Part shown: positions 23,075 to 31,918 of the stretch, in pieces
Layout of the letters: each line of letters starts with the position of its first letter
How positions within the stretch are numbered: position 1 is the first letter of the stretch
From: Xenophilus sp. E41
GTDB lineage: Bacteria; Pseudomonadota; Gammaproteobacteria; Burkholderiales; Burkholderiaceae_C
Assembly (NCBI RefSeq): GCF_003671765.1
Contig: NZ_QPIB01000009.1
Span: 213,713 to 277,712, forward strand
Length of the DNA stretch: 64,000 bases
Reading direction: 5' to 3'
Translations under genes and position numbers: made by a program
The notes under the pieces: model-generated
Told to the model about the DNA's origin: nothing
The model's input: only the letters and a program-made list of their open reading frames with translations
Databases searched by the model: none

Positions 23075-24259
23075 TCAGTCGGCGCCGAGGCCGACCGGGT
23101 TGGGCAGGCGCTTCTCGACGGCGTGCCGCAGCAGCGCGGCGCTGCGGAACACGCCATGGGCGAACTTGCCGTAGGGCAGTGTGGCGAAGAGGGCCATCAC
23201 GGCGCCCAGGTGCAGGCACAGCAGCAGCGCGAGGGCCGGCGTGCCGCGGCCGAGCCACAGCGCCAGGCCGCTGGCGCTGGTGAGGAACAGCAGGGCGATG
23301 AAGCCGCGATCCATCGGCTTCTGCTTCGCGTCGCCGTGCAGCGGATGCCGCCGCAGGTTGAGGCGCCACAGCCCCGCCGTGCCGACCATCAGGCTCAGGC
23401 CGCCAACGACGCCCAGCAGCTTGGGCAGGCTCGGCAGCGCATAGGGCGCCGGCCAGCCGAAGGCGTAGTGGTAGAGCGTCGCCACGCTGGTGGCGGCGAA
23501 GCACAGCATGAAGCCGTAGAAGGTGAAGTGGTGGAAGCGCCTGCGCGCCAGCGTGTACGCGTCGTCTTCGCTGGGGCAGCCCTCGCCGTGGCCGCCGTCG
23601 AGGTATTTCAGGCGCAGCACCGCGTCGGCCGCTTCCGCCGCGGCAGGTGCGTTCGCCGGTGCGCTGCCGGTGGCGGGCGTGACGTCGCGCCAGAAGCGCC
23701 GCACGCCCATGGCGAGGGCCAGCGCCGCGAACAGGAACACCGGCGCGAACATGCCGACCAGCAGGTTGTGCGGAAAGATGCGGTAGAAGTTGCCGCCGGC
23801 CGCGCTGCCCCAGAGGCTGCCCGTCTTGGCGGCGCCCAGCACGAGGAACAGCGTCAGCGCCGCCACGAGCGCCAGCGAGAGCGTCAGCCCGTTGCGCCGG
23901 TACAGCGCGCCCAGCGCCGGTGGCCAGGCGTAGTCGGCGTAGGTCTGGCCGCGCACCTCGGCCATGGCCTGGGGCACGTTCACCGCGAACTCGTGCGGCG
24001 GTGCGTATTGGCAGGCATGCAGGCAGGCCCCGCAGTTGTGGCACAGGTTCGCGAGGTAGTGGATGTCGGCCCGGCCGAACTCCAGCCGGCGCGTCATGGC
24101 CGGGAAGACGGCGCAGAAGCCCTCGCAGTAGCGGCAGGCGTTGCAGATGTGCATCTGCCGGTCCACTTCCGCCTCGCTGGCGGACAGGATCGGGATGACG
24201 CGCGGCGGCGCATCGGCCAGCGCGGCGGCTTCGCGCGCCAGCGCCTCAAGCGTGGACAT
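23075..24259 (-). CDS. tcuB: TcuB-like 4Fe-4S / membrane electron-transfer protein
   Basis: The 394-residue protein combines an N-terminal cytoplasmic part carrying two cysteine clusters ([11 protein letters not shown] near residue 39 and [11 protein letters not shown] near residue 73) with about six membrane helices after residue 120. These are the features of TcuB/CitB, which re-oxidises reduced FAD of TcuA and passes electrons to the quinone pool. A His pair in [11 protein letters not shown] may bind heme. Its start overlaps the 3' end of tcuA by 14 bases, so they are translationally coupled. Length and order match known tricarballylate loci. Confidence 0.9.
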   Translation of the reverse strand: MSTLEALAREAAALADAPPRVIPILSASEAEVDRQMHICNACRYCEGFCAVFPAMTRRLEFGRADIHYLANLCHNCGACLHACQYAPPHEFAVNVPQAMAEVRGQTYADYAWPPALGALYRRNGLTLSLALVAALTLFLVLGAAKTGSLWGSAAGGNFYRIFPHNLLVGMFAPVFLFAALALAMGVRRFWRDVTPATGSAPANAPAAAEAADAVLRLKYLDGGHGEGCPSEDDAYTLARRRFHHFTFYGFMLCFAATSVATLYHYAFGWPAPYALPSLPKLLGVVGGLSLMVGTAGLWRLNLRRHPLHGDAKQKPMDRGFIALLFLTSASGLALWLGRGTPALALLLCLHLGAVMALFATLPYGKFAHGVFRSAALLRHAVEKRLPNPVGLGAD

Positions 24260-25670
24260 GGGCGGCCTCCCGGTTCTTCATCGCGGCGGCTGCGGCACGC
24301 GTGCCGGCGATGCGGCCGAAGGCCGTGCCGATGCTCATGCCCACGCCGGCGGTGTAGCCCTTGCCGAGCACGTTGCCGGCCATCATCTCGCCGGCCACGA
24401 AGAGGTTGGGGCTGGGCTGGCCGCCGAAGCGCACGGCGGCGGTGTCGTCCACCTTCAGGCCCAGGTAGGTGAAGGTGATGCCGGGGCGCAGCGGGTAGGC
24501 GTGGAAGGGGGCGGTGTCGATCGGACGCGCCCAGTGCGTCTTGGCCAGCGAGAGGCCTTCGGTGTGGCAGTCGTCCAGCGCCGTGTGGTCGAAGTGGCCG
24601 ACCCGGCAGGCGGCGTTGTAGTCGTCGATGGTGCGTTGGAAGGTCGCTTCGTCCAGGTCGAGGCGGCGAGCCAGCTCGGGCAGCGTGTCGGCCACCGTGC
24701 CCGGGAAGACCGGCGGCATGAAGCGGCCCACTGCCTTCTGGTCGATGATCGAATAGGCCAGCTGGCCCGGCTGCTGCGCCACCAGGCGGCCCCAGATGGC
24801 GTAGCGCTTGGGCCAGAAGTCCTCGCCCTCGTCGTAGAAGCGCCGGGCCTCGCGGTTGACCACCACGCCCAGCGACACGCAGTCGATGCGGGTGCAGATA
24901 CCGCCGTCGTACAGCGGCGCGCGGGCGTCGATGGCCACCATGTGGCCTTGCGACGGATCGCCGACCGCATCGGCGCCCGCGTCGATCATGTGTCGCAGCA
25001 GCACGCCCTGGTTGAAGCGCGTGCCGCGGATGAGGAAGTTGTCGGCCGGCCACTCGCCGCGCTCGTTGCGGCCCCAGGCTTCTCGCAGCCATTCGCGGTT
25101 GGACTCGAAGCCGCCGGCGGCGAGCACGCAGCTTTTGGCCGCGATGCGCTCGCCGGCTTCGGTGTGCACCGCCACGAAACGCTCGCCGTCGAGATCGACC
25201 GAGGCCACCGGCACCTCGTAGCGGATGCGCACGCCCAGCCGTTCGGCGCTGCGGTAGTAGGCGTTGACCAGTGCCTTGCCGCCGCCCATGAAGAAGGCGT
25301 TGGTGCGCGCGACGTGCAGCGCGCCGGACAGCGGCGGCTGGAAGTGCACGCCGTGGCGGCGCATCCAGTCGCGGCAGTTCGACGAGGCGCGGATCACCAG
25401 GCGCGCCAGGTGCTCGTCGGTGAGGCCGCCGGTGACCTTGAGCAGGTCCTGCCAGTACTCCTCTTCGGGGTAGGCGTCGACCAGCACGTCCTGCGCCGCG
25501 TCGTGCATGCAGCGCAGGTTGCGCGTGTGCTGCGAGTTGCCGCCGCGCCATGCCTGGGGCGCCGCCTCGAGCAGCAGCACGCTGGCGCCGGCTTCGCGTG
25601 CCATGAGGGCGGCGCAGAGGGCGGCATTGCCGCCGCCGACGACCAGCACGTCGACCTGGGGATCGCTCAC
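24246..25670 (-). CDS. tcuA: TcuA-like FAD-dependent tricarballylate dehydrogenase
   Basis: The 474-residue flavoprotein is of the fumarate-reductase/succinate-dehydrogenase type. The N-terminal FAD loop is [20 protein letters not shown], followed by [26 protein letters not shown] and the C-terminal [20 protein letters not shown] close the cofactor site. TcuA oxidises tricarballylate to cis-aconitate, which enters the TCA cycle. Position between a LysR regulator and tcuB supports the assignment. Related enzymes acting on other fumarate-like acids cannot be excluded from sequence alone. Confidence 0.9.
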   Translation of the reverse strand: MSDPQVDVLVVGGGNAALCAALMAREAGASVLLLEAAPQAWRGGNSQHTRNLRCMHDAAQDVLVDAYPEEEYWQDLLKVTGGLTDEHLARLVIRASSNCRDWMRRHGVHFQPPLSGALHVARTNAFFMGGGKALVNAYYRSAERLGVRIRYEVPVASVDLDGERFVAVHTEAGERIAAKSCVLAAGGFESNREWLREAWGRNERGEWPADNFLIRGTRFNQGVLLRHMIDAGADAVGDPSQGHMVAIDARAPLYDGGICTRIDCVSLGVVVNREARRFYDEGEDFWPKRYAIWGRLVAQQPGQLAYSIIDQKAVGRFMPPVFPGTVADTLPELARRLDLDEATFQRTIDDYNAACRVGHFDHTALDDCHTEGLSLAKTHWARPIDTAPFHAYPLRPGITFTYLGLKVDDTAAVRFGGQPSPNLFVAGEMMAGNVLGKGYTAGVGMSIGTAFGRIAGTRAAAAAMKNREAAHVHA

Positions 25671-25748
25671 TTCCTGTCTCCTTGTGGGGTGCAGGAGACT
25701 GTAGGCAGGCCGCCGCCGAAGCGACAGGCCGGATCCGGCAACGGGTCT

Positions 25749-26675
25749 TCAGTTTTCGAGAAGGGCAGCGCCCGCCCAGCGGCCTTCCCGGACGAGCGTG
25801 CGCGCCGTGTCGGCCAGCACCACGCGGGCCGCCAGCGCGGCGGGCGAGAGCTCGTCGTCGGACAGGCTCACCAGCAGGTTGCGGCGGCCGACGTGGGCGT
25901 CGGTGATGCGGCTGCTGCTCACCTCGTCCTGCGGCTGCCGCGCGAGGGCGGCGCCAGGCTGGATGGTGGCGCCGAAGCCGGCACGCACGGCGTCCATCAG
26001 CAGGGCGAGGCCGTCGATCTCGGCCACCACCTTCGGCACGATGCGCACGCGCTCGAAGGCCGCCGCGAGCGTGGCGCGCAGCCCATGGCCGGCGCTGGGC
26101 ATGATCAGCGGCAGCTCGGCCAATTGCGCGAGGCGGACCTTGGCCGTGACCGGCCGCTGGGGCAGCTGCCTGGCGGCGAGCACGAACAGGCTTTCGTCCA
26201 GCAGCGGCTCGATGCTCCAGCGGCGCGGGGTGTCGGTCTTGAATAGCACGGCCAGATCGAGCTGGCGCGCCTGCAGCATGGTGGCGAGGTTGCCGGAGAG
26301 CGACTCCACCAGGTGCAGCCGCACGTCGGGGTAGCGCGCCTGCATGGCCTGCATCAGCGGAATGCCGAGCACCGCGGCCGTGGTGGGCGCCAGGCCCACG
26401 CTCACATGGCCCGACAGGCGTGCCTGCTGTGCCGCGCGCATCGCCTCGTCGGCGTGGCGCAGCGTGAGCTGGGCCTGCTGCAGGAAGGCGAGGCCGGCGT
26501 CCGTCGGCGCGACGCCGCTGCTGCTGCGCCGGAGCAGCCGCGTGCTCAATTCACTTTCGAGCCGGCTGATCTGCTGGCTCAGTGCCGAGGTGACCACGCC
26601 CAGCTCGAGCGCGGCGCGGCCCATGCTGCGCAGCTCGCACACCTTCACGAAGTAGCGCAGTTGGCGCAGTTCCAT
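25749..26675 (-). CDS. tcuR: LysR-family regulator of the tcu locus (TcuR-like)
   Basis: The 308-residue LysR protein starts MELRQLRYFVKVCELRSMGR, with the recognition helix in GVVTSALSQQISRLESELST. The effector domain GHVSVGLAPTTAAVLGIPLM, then LDLAVLFKTD, resembles the NAC/CynR-like group that includes TcuR. It is encoded on the same strand as tcuA with a 78-base gap and starts only 12 bases after the SDR stop. TcuR activates tcuABC in response to tricarballylate in Salmonella. Here the same role is inferred from synteny. Unusually for LysR regulators, it is not divergent from its presumed target. Confidence 0.82.
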   Translation of the reverse strand: MELRQLRYFVKVCELRSMGRAALELGVVTSALSQQISRLESELSTRLLRRSSSGVAPTDAGLAFLQQAQLTLRHADEAMRAAQQARLSGHVSVGLAPTTAAVLGIPLMQAMQARYPDVRLHLVESLSGNLATMLQARQLDLAVLFKTDTPRRWSIEPLLDESLFVLAARQLPQRPVTAKVRLAQLAELPLIMPSAGHGLRATLAAAFERVRIVPKVVAEIDGLALLMDAVRAGFGATIQPGAALARQPQDEVSSSRITDAHVGRRNLLVSLSDDELSPAALAARVVLADTARTLVREGRWAGAALLEN

Positions 26676-26687
26676 GGGCTGCGGGCC

Positions 26688-27398
26688 TCACACCGAACGC
26701 GTGATGCCCCCGTCGATCCGGATGTTCTGGCCCGTGATGTAGCCCGCCTTGTCCGACGCCAGGAAGGCGATCAGCTCGCCCACTTCGGCCGAGGTGCCGT
26801 AGCGGCCCATGGGGATGCGGGCACGGCGTTCGTCCTTCTCGGGCAGGCTGTCGATGAAACCCGGCAGCACGTTGTTCATGCGGATGTTGTCGGCCGCATA
26901 GCGGTCGGCGTACAGCTTGGCGAAGGACGCCAGGCCCGCGCGGAACACGCCCGACGTGGGGAAGGCCGCCTCGGGCTCGAAGGTGGCGTAGGTGGAGATG
27001 TTGACGATGGCGCCCGACTTCTGCGCCTGCATGATCGGCGTGACCAGGCGCGCGATGCGCACCACGTTCATCAGGTAGAACTCCATGCCCAGATGCCAGT
27101 CGGCGTCGCTGATGGCGAGCAGTTCGCCCTTGGGGCCGTGGCCGGCGCTGTTGACCACGGCGTCGATGCGGCCCCAGCGCGCCATCGCGGCGTCGACCAG
27201 GCGCTGCAGGTCGGTGTCCTCGCGGTTCGAACCGGTGATGCCGACGCCGCCCAGTTCCCCGGCCAGGGCCTCGCCCTTGCCCGACGAGGAGAGCACCGCG
27301 AGCTGGAAGCCGGCGGCATGCAGCGCACGCGCCGCCGCCGCGCCCATGCCGCTGCCGCCCGCCGTGACCAGCGCGACGCGGACGAGCGCCGGGCTCAT
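26688..27398 (-). CDS. SDR-family protein lacking the YxxxK catalytic pair
   Basis: The 236-residue protein has the short-chain dehydrogenase fold. The N-terminal loop TAGGSGMGAAAARAL deviates from the usual TGxxxGxG in having TAGG. VVNSAG is the NNAG equivalent. N111 (LMNVVRIAR) and S135 (IVNISTYATF) are present. Where the active-site Tyr-x-x-x-Lys should stand the sequence is PTSGVFRAGL, putting Ser149 and Arg153 at those positions. PGFIDSLP and the C-terminal YITGQNIRIDGG are intact. It may be a divergent reductase or a non-enzymatic homologue. It overlaps ridA by four bases (ATGA) and is followed 12 bases later by tcuR. Confidence 0.82.
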   Translation of the reverse strand: MSPALVRVALVTAGGSGMGAAAARALHAAGFQLAVLSSSGKGEALAGELGGVGITGSNREDTDLQRLVDAAMARWGRIDAVVNSAGHGPKGELLAISDADWHLGMEFYLMNVVRIARLVTPIMQAQKSGAIVNISTYATFEPEAAFPTSGVFRAGLASFAKLYADRYAADNIRMNNVLPGFIDSLPEKDERRARIPMGRYGTSAEVGELIAFLASDKAGYITGQNIRIDGGITRSV

Positions 27399-27850
27399 TC
27401 GACTTCGGCGATCAGTTCGATCTCGACGCAGGCGCCCATCGGGATCTGCGCCACGCCGAAGGCGCTGCGTGCATGCGCGCCCTTGTCGCCGAAGACCTCG
27501 GCGAAGAGCTCGCTGGCGCCGTTGGTGACCAGGTGCTGCTCGGTGAAGGTCGGGGCCGAGTTCACGAGGCTCATCACCTTGACGATGCGCTTGATCTTGT
27601 CGAGATCGCCCACAGCCGCCTTCAGCGTGCCGAGCAGGTCGACGGCGATGGCGCGCGCGGCGGTCTTGCCCTCGTCGGTGCCCATGTTCACGCCCAGCTG
27701 ACCGACCCAGGGCTTGCCGTCCTTGCGGGCGATGTGGCCGGACAGGAAGACGAGGTTGCCGGTGCGCACGAAGGGCACGTAGGCCGCTGCGGGGACCGAA
27801 ACGGGCGGCAGTTCGATGCCGAGCTGGGCGAGCTTGTCTTGGACGCTCAT
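27395..27850 (-). CDS. ridA: RidA-family protein (enamine/imine deaminase-like)
   Basis: The 151-residue protein belongs to the YjgF/YER057c/UK114 family. It has GNLVFLSGHIARKDGKPWVG, the family-specific Arg in AHARSAFGVAQIPMG, and the terminal CVEIELIAEVE. RidA trimers hydrolyse reactive 2-aminoacrylate and related imines. This longer subgroup (about 150 aa) is often encoded beside catabolic operons, where it may process pathway intermediates. It starts at 27850 after a well-spaced AGGAGA site and overlaps the SDR gene, so it is the first gene of the possible ridA-SDR-tcuRAB-Bug unit. Confidence 0.9.
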   Translation of the reverse strand: MSVQDKLAQLGIELPPVSVPAAAYVPFVRTGNLVFLSGHIARKDGKPWVGQLGVNMGTDEGKTAARAIAVDLLGTLKAAVGDLDKIKRIVKVMSLVNSAPTFTEQHLVTNGASELFAEVFGDKGAHARSAFGVAQIPMGACVEIELIAEVE

Positions 27851-27916
27851 GGAAAGTTCTCCTGACAGGGTGATGAATGAAATCGGCCGGCGACGCCCGC
27901 CGGTATTGGGCGAGCA

Positions 27917-27933
27917 GCTATCTTTTCGATAGC
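27917..27933. repeat. Short dispersed palindrome between ridA and transglutaminase gene
   Basis: GCTATCTTTTCGATAGC, of the same type as the copies at 3743 and 9281, lies in the 92-base gap between the transglutaminase stop and the ridA start and may mark a transcript end. Confidence 0.65.
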
Positions 27934-27942
27934 AAATGCGAG

Positions 27943-28905
27943 TCAGGCCACAGCGGGCGGCCCGGCCTCGGCCAGCTCATCGTAAGGCCGCACCGTGACG
28001 CCCACGTCCAGCACGTGGCGCGCGACGCCGTGCAGCACGCCGCGCATGGGCGACACGTCGGCGTAGTCGCGGCCGATGGCGAGCACGACGTAGTCCTCGC
28101 CGGGCTGGCGGCCGTTGGTGGGGTCGAAGCCGGCCCAGTCGCCCGCGGTGACGGAGGTGGCCTCGTCGTCGTCGTCGCCGTCCTCGGCCGCATGGCCGGG
28201 CAGGTAGACCTCGACCCAGGCGTGCGAGGCGTCGGCACCGACCAGGCGCGGCTGGCCCGGCGGCGGCTGCGTGAGCAAATAGCCGCTGACGTAGCGCGCG
28301 GGCAGGCCCAGGCCACGGCAGCAGGCGATCATGATGTGCGCGAAGTCCTGGCACACGCCGCGGCGCTGCGCCAGGGCTTCCACGGCCGGCGTGTTGATCT
28401 CGGTGCTGCCGCTGTCGTAGTCGAAGTCGCGGTACATGCGCAGGGTGAGGTCCATCGCCGCCTCGAAGATCGGCCGGCCGGGCGTGAAGCTCTGGCGCGC
28501 GTAGGCGAGGAAGTCGTCGTGCAGCGGCACGTAGCGCGAGGGGAACACGAACTCCGAGGCCGGGTCGTCGTGCACGCCCTTGCGGTAGCGGAAGCGTTCG
28601 CGCACGGTCTCCCAGGGCAGTTCGGGCGCGGCCTCGGGGGCCAGCTGCGGCGGGGCGGTCTCGACCAGGCTCTCGGCCGTCACCACGAGCTGGTCGTGCG
28701 TCGACTCCAGCGCAAAGAAGGCGCGCGTGTTGCCGTACACGTCGATGGATTCGCTGCGCTGCGCCGGCTCGGGGCTGACCGACAGGCGGTGGTTCAGCAG
28801 GCGCTGGCAGGCGCGCGTGAGCGGCTTGAGGTGCGCCATGTGCTGGGCCGTCTCGACGGCCGGCGAGTAGTCGTAGCGCGTTTCGTGGGTGACGTGGAGC
28901 AGCAT
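27943..28905 (-). CDS. Transglutaminase-like protein of the alpha-E/ATP-grasp cluster
   Basis: The 320-residue protein has an N-terminal beta-rich domain typical of bacterial transglutaminase-like cysteine proteases (start LLHVTHETRYDYSPAVETAQ) and a transglutaminase core with the triad Cys185 (RGVCQDF), His228 (ASHAWVEVYLPG) and Asp261 (GFDPTNG). There is no signal peptide, so a cytoplasmic site is expected. Such proteins can hydrolyse or form amide bonds. It is the last of three genes on this strand (171 bases after the ATP-grasp/alpha-E fusion), which suggests it trims or crosslinks the product of that ligase. An Asp/Glu-rich insert (AAEDGDDDDEATS) lies between His and Asp. Confidence 0.88.
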   Translation of the reverse strand: MLLHVTHETRYDYSPAVETAQHMAHLKPLTRACQRLLNHRLSVSPEPAQRSESIDVYGNTRAFFALESTHDQLVVTAESLVETAPPQLAPEAAPELPWETVRERFRYRKGVHDDPASEFVFPSRYVPLHDDFLAYARQSFTPGRPIFEAAMDLTLRMYRDFDYDSGSTEINTPAVEALAQRRGVCQDFAHIMIACCRGLGLPARYVSGYLLTQPPPGQPRLVGADASHAWVEVYLPGHAAEDGDDDDEATSVTAGDWAGFDPTNGRQPGEDYVVLAIGRDYADVSPMRGVLHGVARHVLDVGVTVRPYDELAEAGPPAVA

Positions 28906-28988
28906 GACAGACGAGAAGTGGGCTTAGCGCCCGTTGCGCGTCGCATTCCCCTGTTCCGACGGCCGCGGAGCAGGCCATCCGGGGACAT

Positions 28989-29074
28989 CCGCGGAACCGG
29001 CTTTGCCGGGCCGCTGGATGTGCCCCCTCGAAGGGGGTTGGCGAAGCGCGAAGCGCGCAGACTGGGGGTGGGCC
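28989..29074. repeat. Intergenic CCCCCTCG/GAAGCG-type repeat element
   Basis: GC-rich stems (CCCCCTCGAAGGGGG, then CGAAGCGCGAAGCGCG, then CTGGGGGTG) fill the gap between the fusion gene and the transglutaminase gene. A related element sits in frame inside glpK at 53262-53340. I associate this type with Comamonadaceae intergenic regions. Confidence 0.6.
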
Positions 29075-29075
29075 A

Positions 29076-31811
29076 TTACACCCCCACGGAACGCACGGTG
29101 TCGGACGTGAGGGTGAAGTAGCGCACGCCGATGGCGTCGGACACGTGGTACGCAGCGTTCTCGCAGGCCTCGAGCACTTCCATCAGTGCGCCGTAGCGCG
29201 CGTCGGGGCCGGCGTGGCACAGCCGTTCCAGCGTCCAGGCCGCGGGGTCGGGCAGCTCGTGCGACAGCGCGGTGAGCTTGCCCGGCGCGCTGCCGGCCAG
29301 GCGCGCGATGCGCCCGCGCAGCGTTTGCGCCACCCAGGCCAGCGAACGCGGGTTGTCGCCGTCGAGCACCAGCAGGTCGACCAGCGTGGCGACGTCGCGC
29401 CGCTGCTGGTAGCGCGCGTGGAAGGTGATGGTGCTGTCGAAGAGCGCGACCATGGCCTCGAAGCCAGCGACCTCGTGCACCGTGCCCTGCACGAAGCCGG
29501 CGGCCAGCGCGTTCGACAGGAAGCCCAGCCGTTCGATGTGGCGGCCGATGGACAGCAGCCGCCAGGCGTCGTCGCGCGTCATGCGGTCGGTCTGCGCGCC
29601 GGTGATGGCCGACAGCATGGCGCTGGCCGCCTCGAGCGAGCGCTGCGTGGCGCCGATGGCATAGCGGCCTTCGCCCGATTCGCCGGCCTGCTCGGCCATG
29701 CGGCGCAGGAACTCCGCCTCGGCGCGCACGATGTGGTTCCAGTGTTCCTGCGACAGCCGCTCGCGCACGGCGGCGGCCGCCTCGCGCAGGCAGCGCAGGT
29801 TGAAGCCCAGGCTGCGGCCCCGCCGCACGTCGCCCAGTTCGGCGATCAGCGCGCGCTCGAACACGCGGCGCGACTGCGCGGCGCGCGGGCCGTCCTGCAG
29901 GTGCTGCACGTCGGGCAGCTCGCGCGGCACCAGGGCGTTACGCTGGCACAGGTCGTGCAGCCAGCCGACCAGCGAGCGCGAGGACTGGTCCTCGCCGCTC
30001 AGCAGGTCCAGGCTCAGGCGGGCCAGGCGCAGCGTGTTCTCGGCGCGCTCGGTGTAGCGGCCCAGCCAGAACATGTTCTCGGCCGCGCGGCTGGTGACCG
30101 GGGCGCGGTGGCGCGCCAGCGAGGCCGGCGTGGCATGCGGTGCGAGCAGGGTGGTGCGGTCCACCTCGCCGTCGGTCTGCACCCACACGTCGGCGCTGCT
30201 GCCGCCGCGCTGCATGGAGGCGATCTGCGCATCGGGGCCCGCCAGGCGCGCCAGGCCGCCGGGCAGCACGCGCCAGGACTGCGGCCCATCGTTGACCGCG
30301 AACACGCGCAGCAGCACCGCCTTGGGCGCGATGTGGCCGGGGCCGAGGTCCTGTGCCCAGGTCGGCATCTGCGACAGGGGCATGAAGCGCTGCACCGTGT
30401 GGGCGTCGCCCTGGCGCATGATGCGGCCGGCCCATTCGTCGAGCTCGCGCCGGCCGAGCTGGGTGCCCAGCACCGCGTCGAAGCCCGGATGCGCATCGGA
30501 ACCCGGGTAGGTCGGCTTGATGGCGCAGTCGGCCAGCTGCGGCAGGACCGATTCCATCGCGGCACGCTCGCCGCACCACCAGGTGGGCAGGGCCGGCAGG
30601 CTCAGCTTCTCGCCGATCAGGTGCTGTGCGAGCGCGGGCAGGAAGCCCAGCATGGCCGGCGATTCGAGGAATGCCGAGCCGGGCGTGTTGGCCACCAGCA
30701 CGTTGCCGGCGCGGATGGCCTGCAGCAGGCCGGGCACGCCCAGGGTGGAGTCGGGCCGCAGCTCCAGCGGGTCGAGGTACTGGTCGTCGAGCCGCTTGAT
30801 GAGCCCATGCACGGGGCGCAGGCCCTGCAGCGTCTTGAGGTAGAGGCGCTCGTCGCGCACCGTGAGGTCGCTGCCCTCGACCAGCGTCACGCCCAGGTAG
30901 CGGGCCAGGTACGCGTGCTCGAAGTAGGTCTCGTTGTAGGGGCCGGGCGTGAGCAGCGCGATGTGCGGCGGCGCGCCGGCCGGGCACATGGCCTGCAGGC
31001 CTTCCATCATGGCGCTGTAGGTGGCGGCCAGCCGCTGCACCTGCAGCGACTCGAAGGCCTGCGGGAACTGGCGCGAGATGGCGAGGCGGTTCTCCAGCAG
31101 GTAGCCCAGGCCCGAGGGCGCCTGCGTGCGCTGCGAGACCACCCACCAGTTGCCGTCGGGGCCGCGGGCGAGGTCGAAGGCGGCGATGCGCAGCCAGGTG
31201 TCGCCCGGCGGCCGAACGCCGTGCATGGCGCGCAGGTAGCCGGGATGGCCGCGCACCAGGGCGGCCGGCAGCAGGCCCTCGGACAGCAGCTTCTGCGGGC
31301 CGTAGACGTCGGCCAGCACGCGGTCGAGCACGCGCGTGCGCTGGATCACGCCGGCCTCGATCTGCGCCCAGCTCTGCGGTGGAACGATGAGCGGGAAGAG
31401 GTCGAGCGACCAGGGGCGCTGCGGCCCGTCGCGGTCGGCGTACACGTTGTAGGTGACGCCGTTGTCGCGGATCTGGCGCTCCAGGCTCACGGCGCGCCGC
31501 GGCAGGTCGGCGAAGCCGGCCGGGCCGAGCGCCTCGAAGAACTCGCTCCACGCGGGCGTCAGCGGCGGCTTCGGCGTGGTCGCCGGCGCGGCCGCCTCGG
31601 AGACCGCTTCGACGGGTGGCGGTTCGAGCGCATCGTGCAGCGGTGCGACCGGTGCGATGGCACGCGCGGCAGGTGCCGGCGTGGCCGGCGTGACCGAGCC
31701 GCGCAGCTCGTCGAAATGGCCGGGCTGTGCCGGCGGGGCGAGCGCGGACGCGAAGGCGGCCGGCGATTCCAGCGCCTGCGCGTCGAAGAGAGAGTCGTTC
31801 AGCGAATCCAC
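29076..31811 (-). CDS. Circularly permuted ATP-grasp / alpha-E fusion protein
   Basis: The 911-residue protein has an N-terminal extension of about 85 residues rich in Ala and Pro. A circularly permuted ATP-grasp domain (DUF404/DUF407 type) follows, roughly residues 90-560: NGVTYNVYADRDGPQRPWSL, GYLLENRLAISRQFPQ, LTPGPYNETYFEHAYLARYL, LRPDSTLGVPGLLQAIRAGN. The C-terminus (from about 590) is an alpha-E domain: ENMFWLGRYTERAENTLRLA and a long helical bundle. ATP-grasp ligases join a carboxylate to an amine. The alpha-E function is unknown, but the two domains always appear linked. Separate paralogues of both halves are encoded at 46561-49050. It lies between two transglutaminase-type genes on one strand. 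Substrate and product are unknown. Confidence 0.88.
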   Translation of the reverse strand: MDSLNDSLFDAQALESPAAFASALAPPAQPGHFDELRGSVTPATPAPAARAIAPVAPLHDALEPPPVEAVSEAAAPATTPKPPLTPAWSEFFEALGPAGFADLPRRAVSLERQIRDNGVTYNVYADRDGPQRPWSLDLFPLIVPPQSWAQIEAGVIQRTRVLDRVLADVYGPQKLLSEGLLPAALVRGHPGYLRAMHGVRPPGDTWLRIAAFDLARGPDGNWWVVSQRTQAPSGLGYLLENRLAISRQFPQAFESLQVQRLAATYSAMMEGLQAMCPAGAPPHIALLTPGPYNETYFEHAYLARYLGVTLVEGSDLTVRDERLYLKTLQGLRPVHGLIKRLDDQYLDPLELRPDSTLGVPGLLQAIRAGNVLVANTPGSAFLESPAMLGFLPALAQHLIGEKLSLPALPTWWCGERAAMESVLPQLADCAIKPTYPGSDAHPGFDAVLGTQLGRRELDEWAGRIMRQGDAHTVQRFMPLSQMPTWAQDLGPGHIAPKAVLLRVFAVNDGPQSWRVLPGGLARLAGPDAQIASMQRGGSSADVWVQTDGEVDRTTLLAPHATPASLARHRAPVTSRAAENMFWLGRYTERAENTLRLARLSLDLLSGEDQSSRSLVGWLHDLCQRNALVPRELPDVQHLQDGPRAAQSRRVFERALIAELGDVRRGRSLGFNLRCLREAAAAVRERLSQEHWNHIVRAEAEFLRRMAEQAGESGEGRYAIGATQRSLEAASAMLSAITGAQTDRMTRDDAWRLLSIGRHIERLGFLSNALAAGFVQGTVHEVAGFEAMVALFDSTITFHARYQQRRDVATLVDLLVLDGDNPRSLAWVAQTLRGRIARLAGSAPGKLTALSHELPDPAAWTLERLCHAGPDARYGALMEVLEACENAAYHVSDAIGVRYFTLTSDTVRSVGV

Positions 31812-31918
31812 AGCCGGGCCATTGTCACACCCTCGTCATCGACGGCGGGTGCACGCGGCAGGCCGCGAAGGCCGCGCGCGGCGGCGGCGTGACAAAAGCA
31901 CGCGCCGTCGCGCATTTC

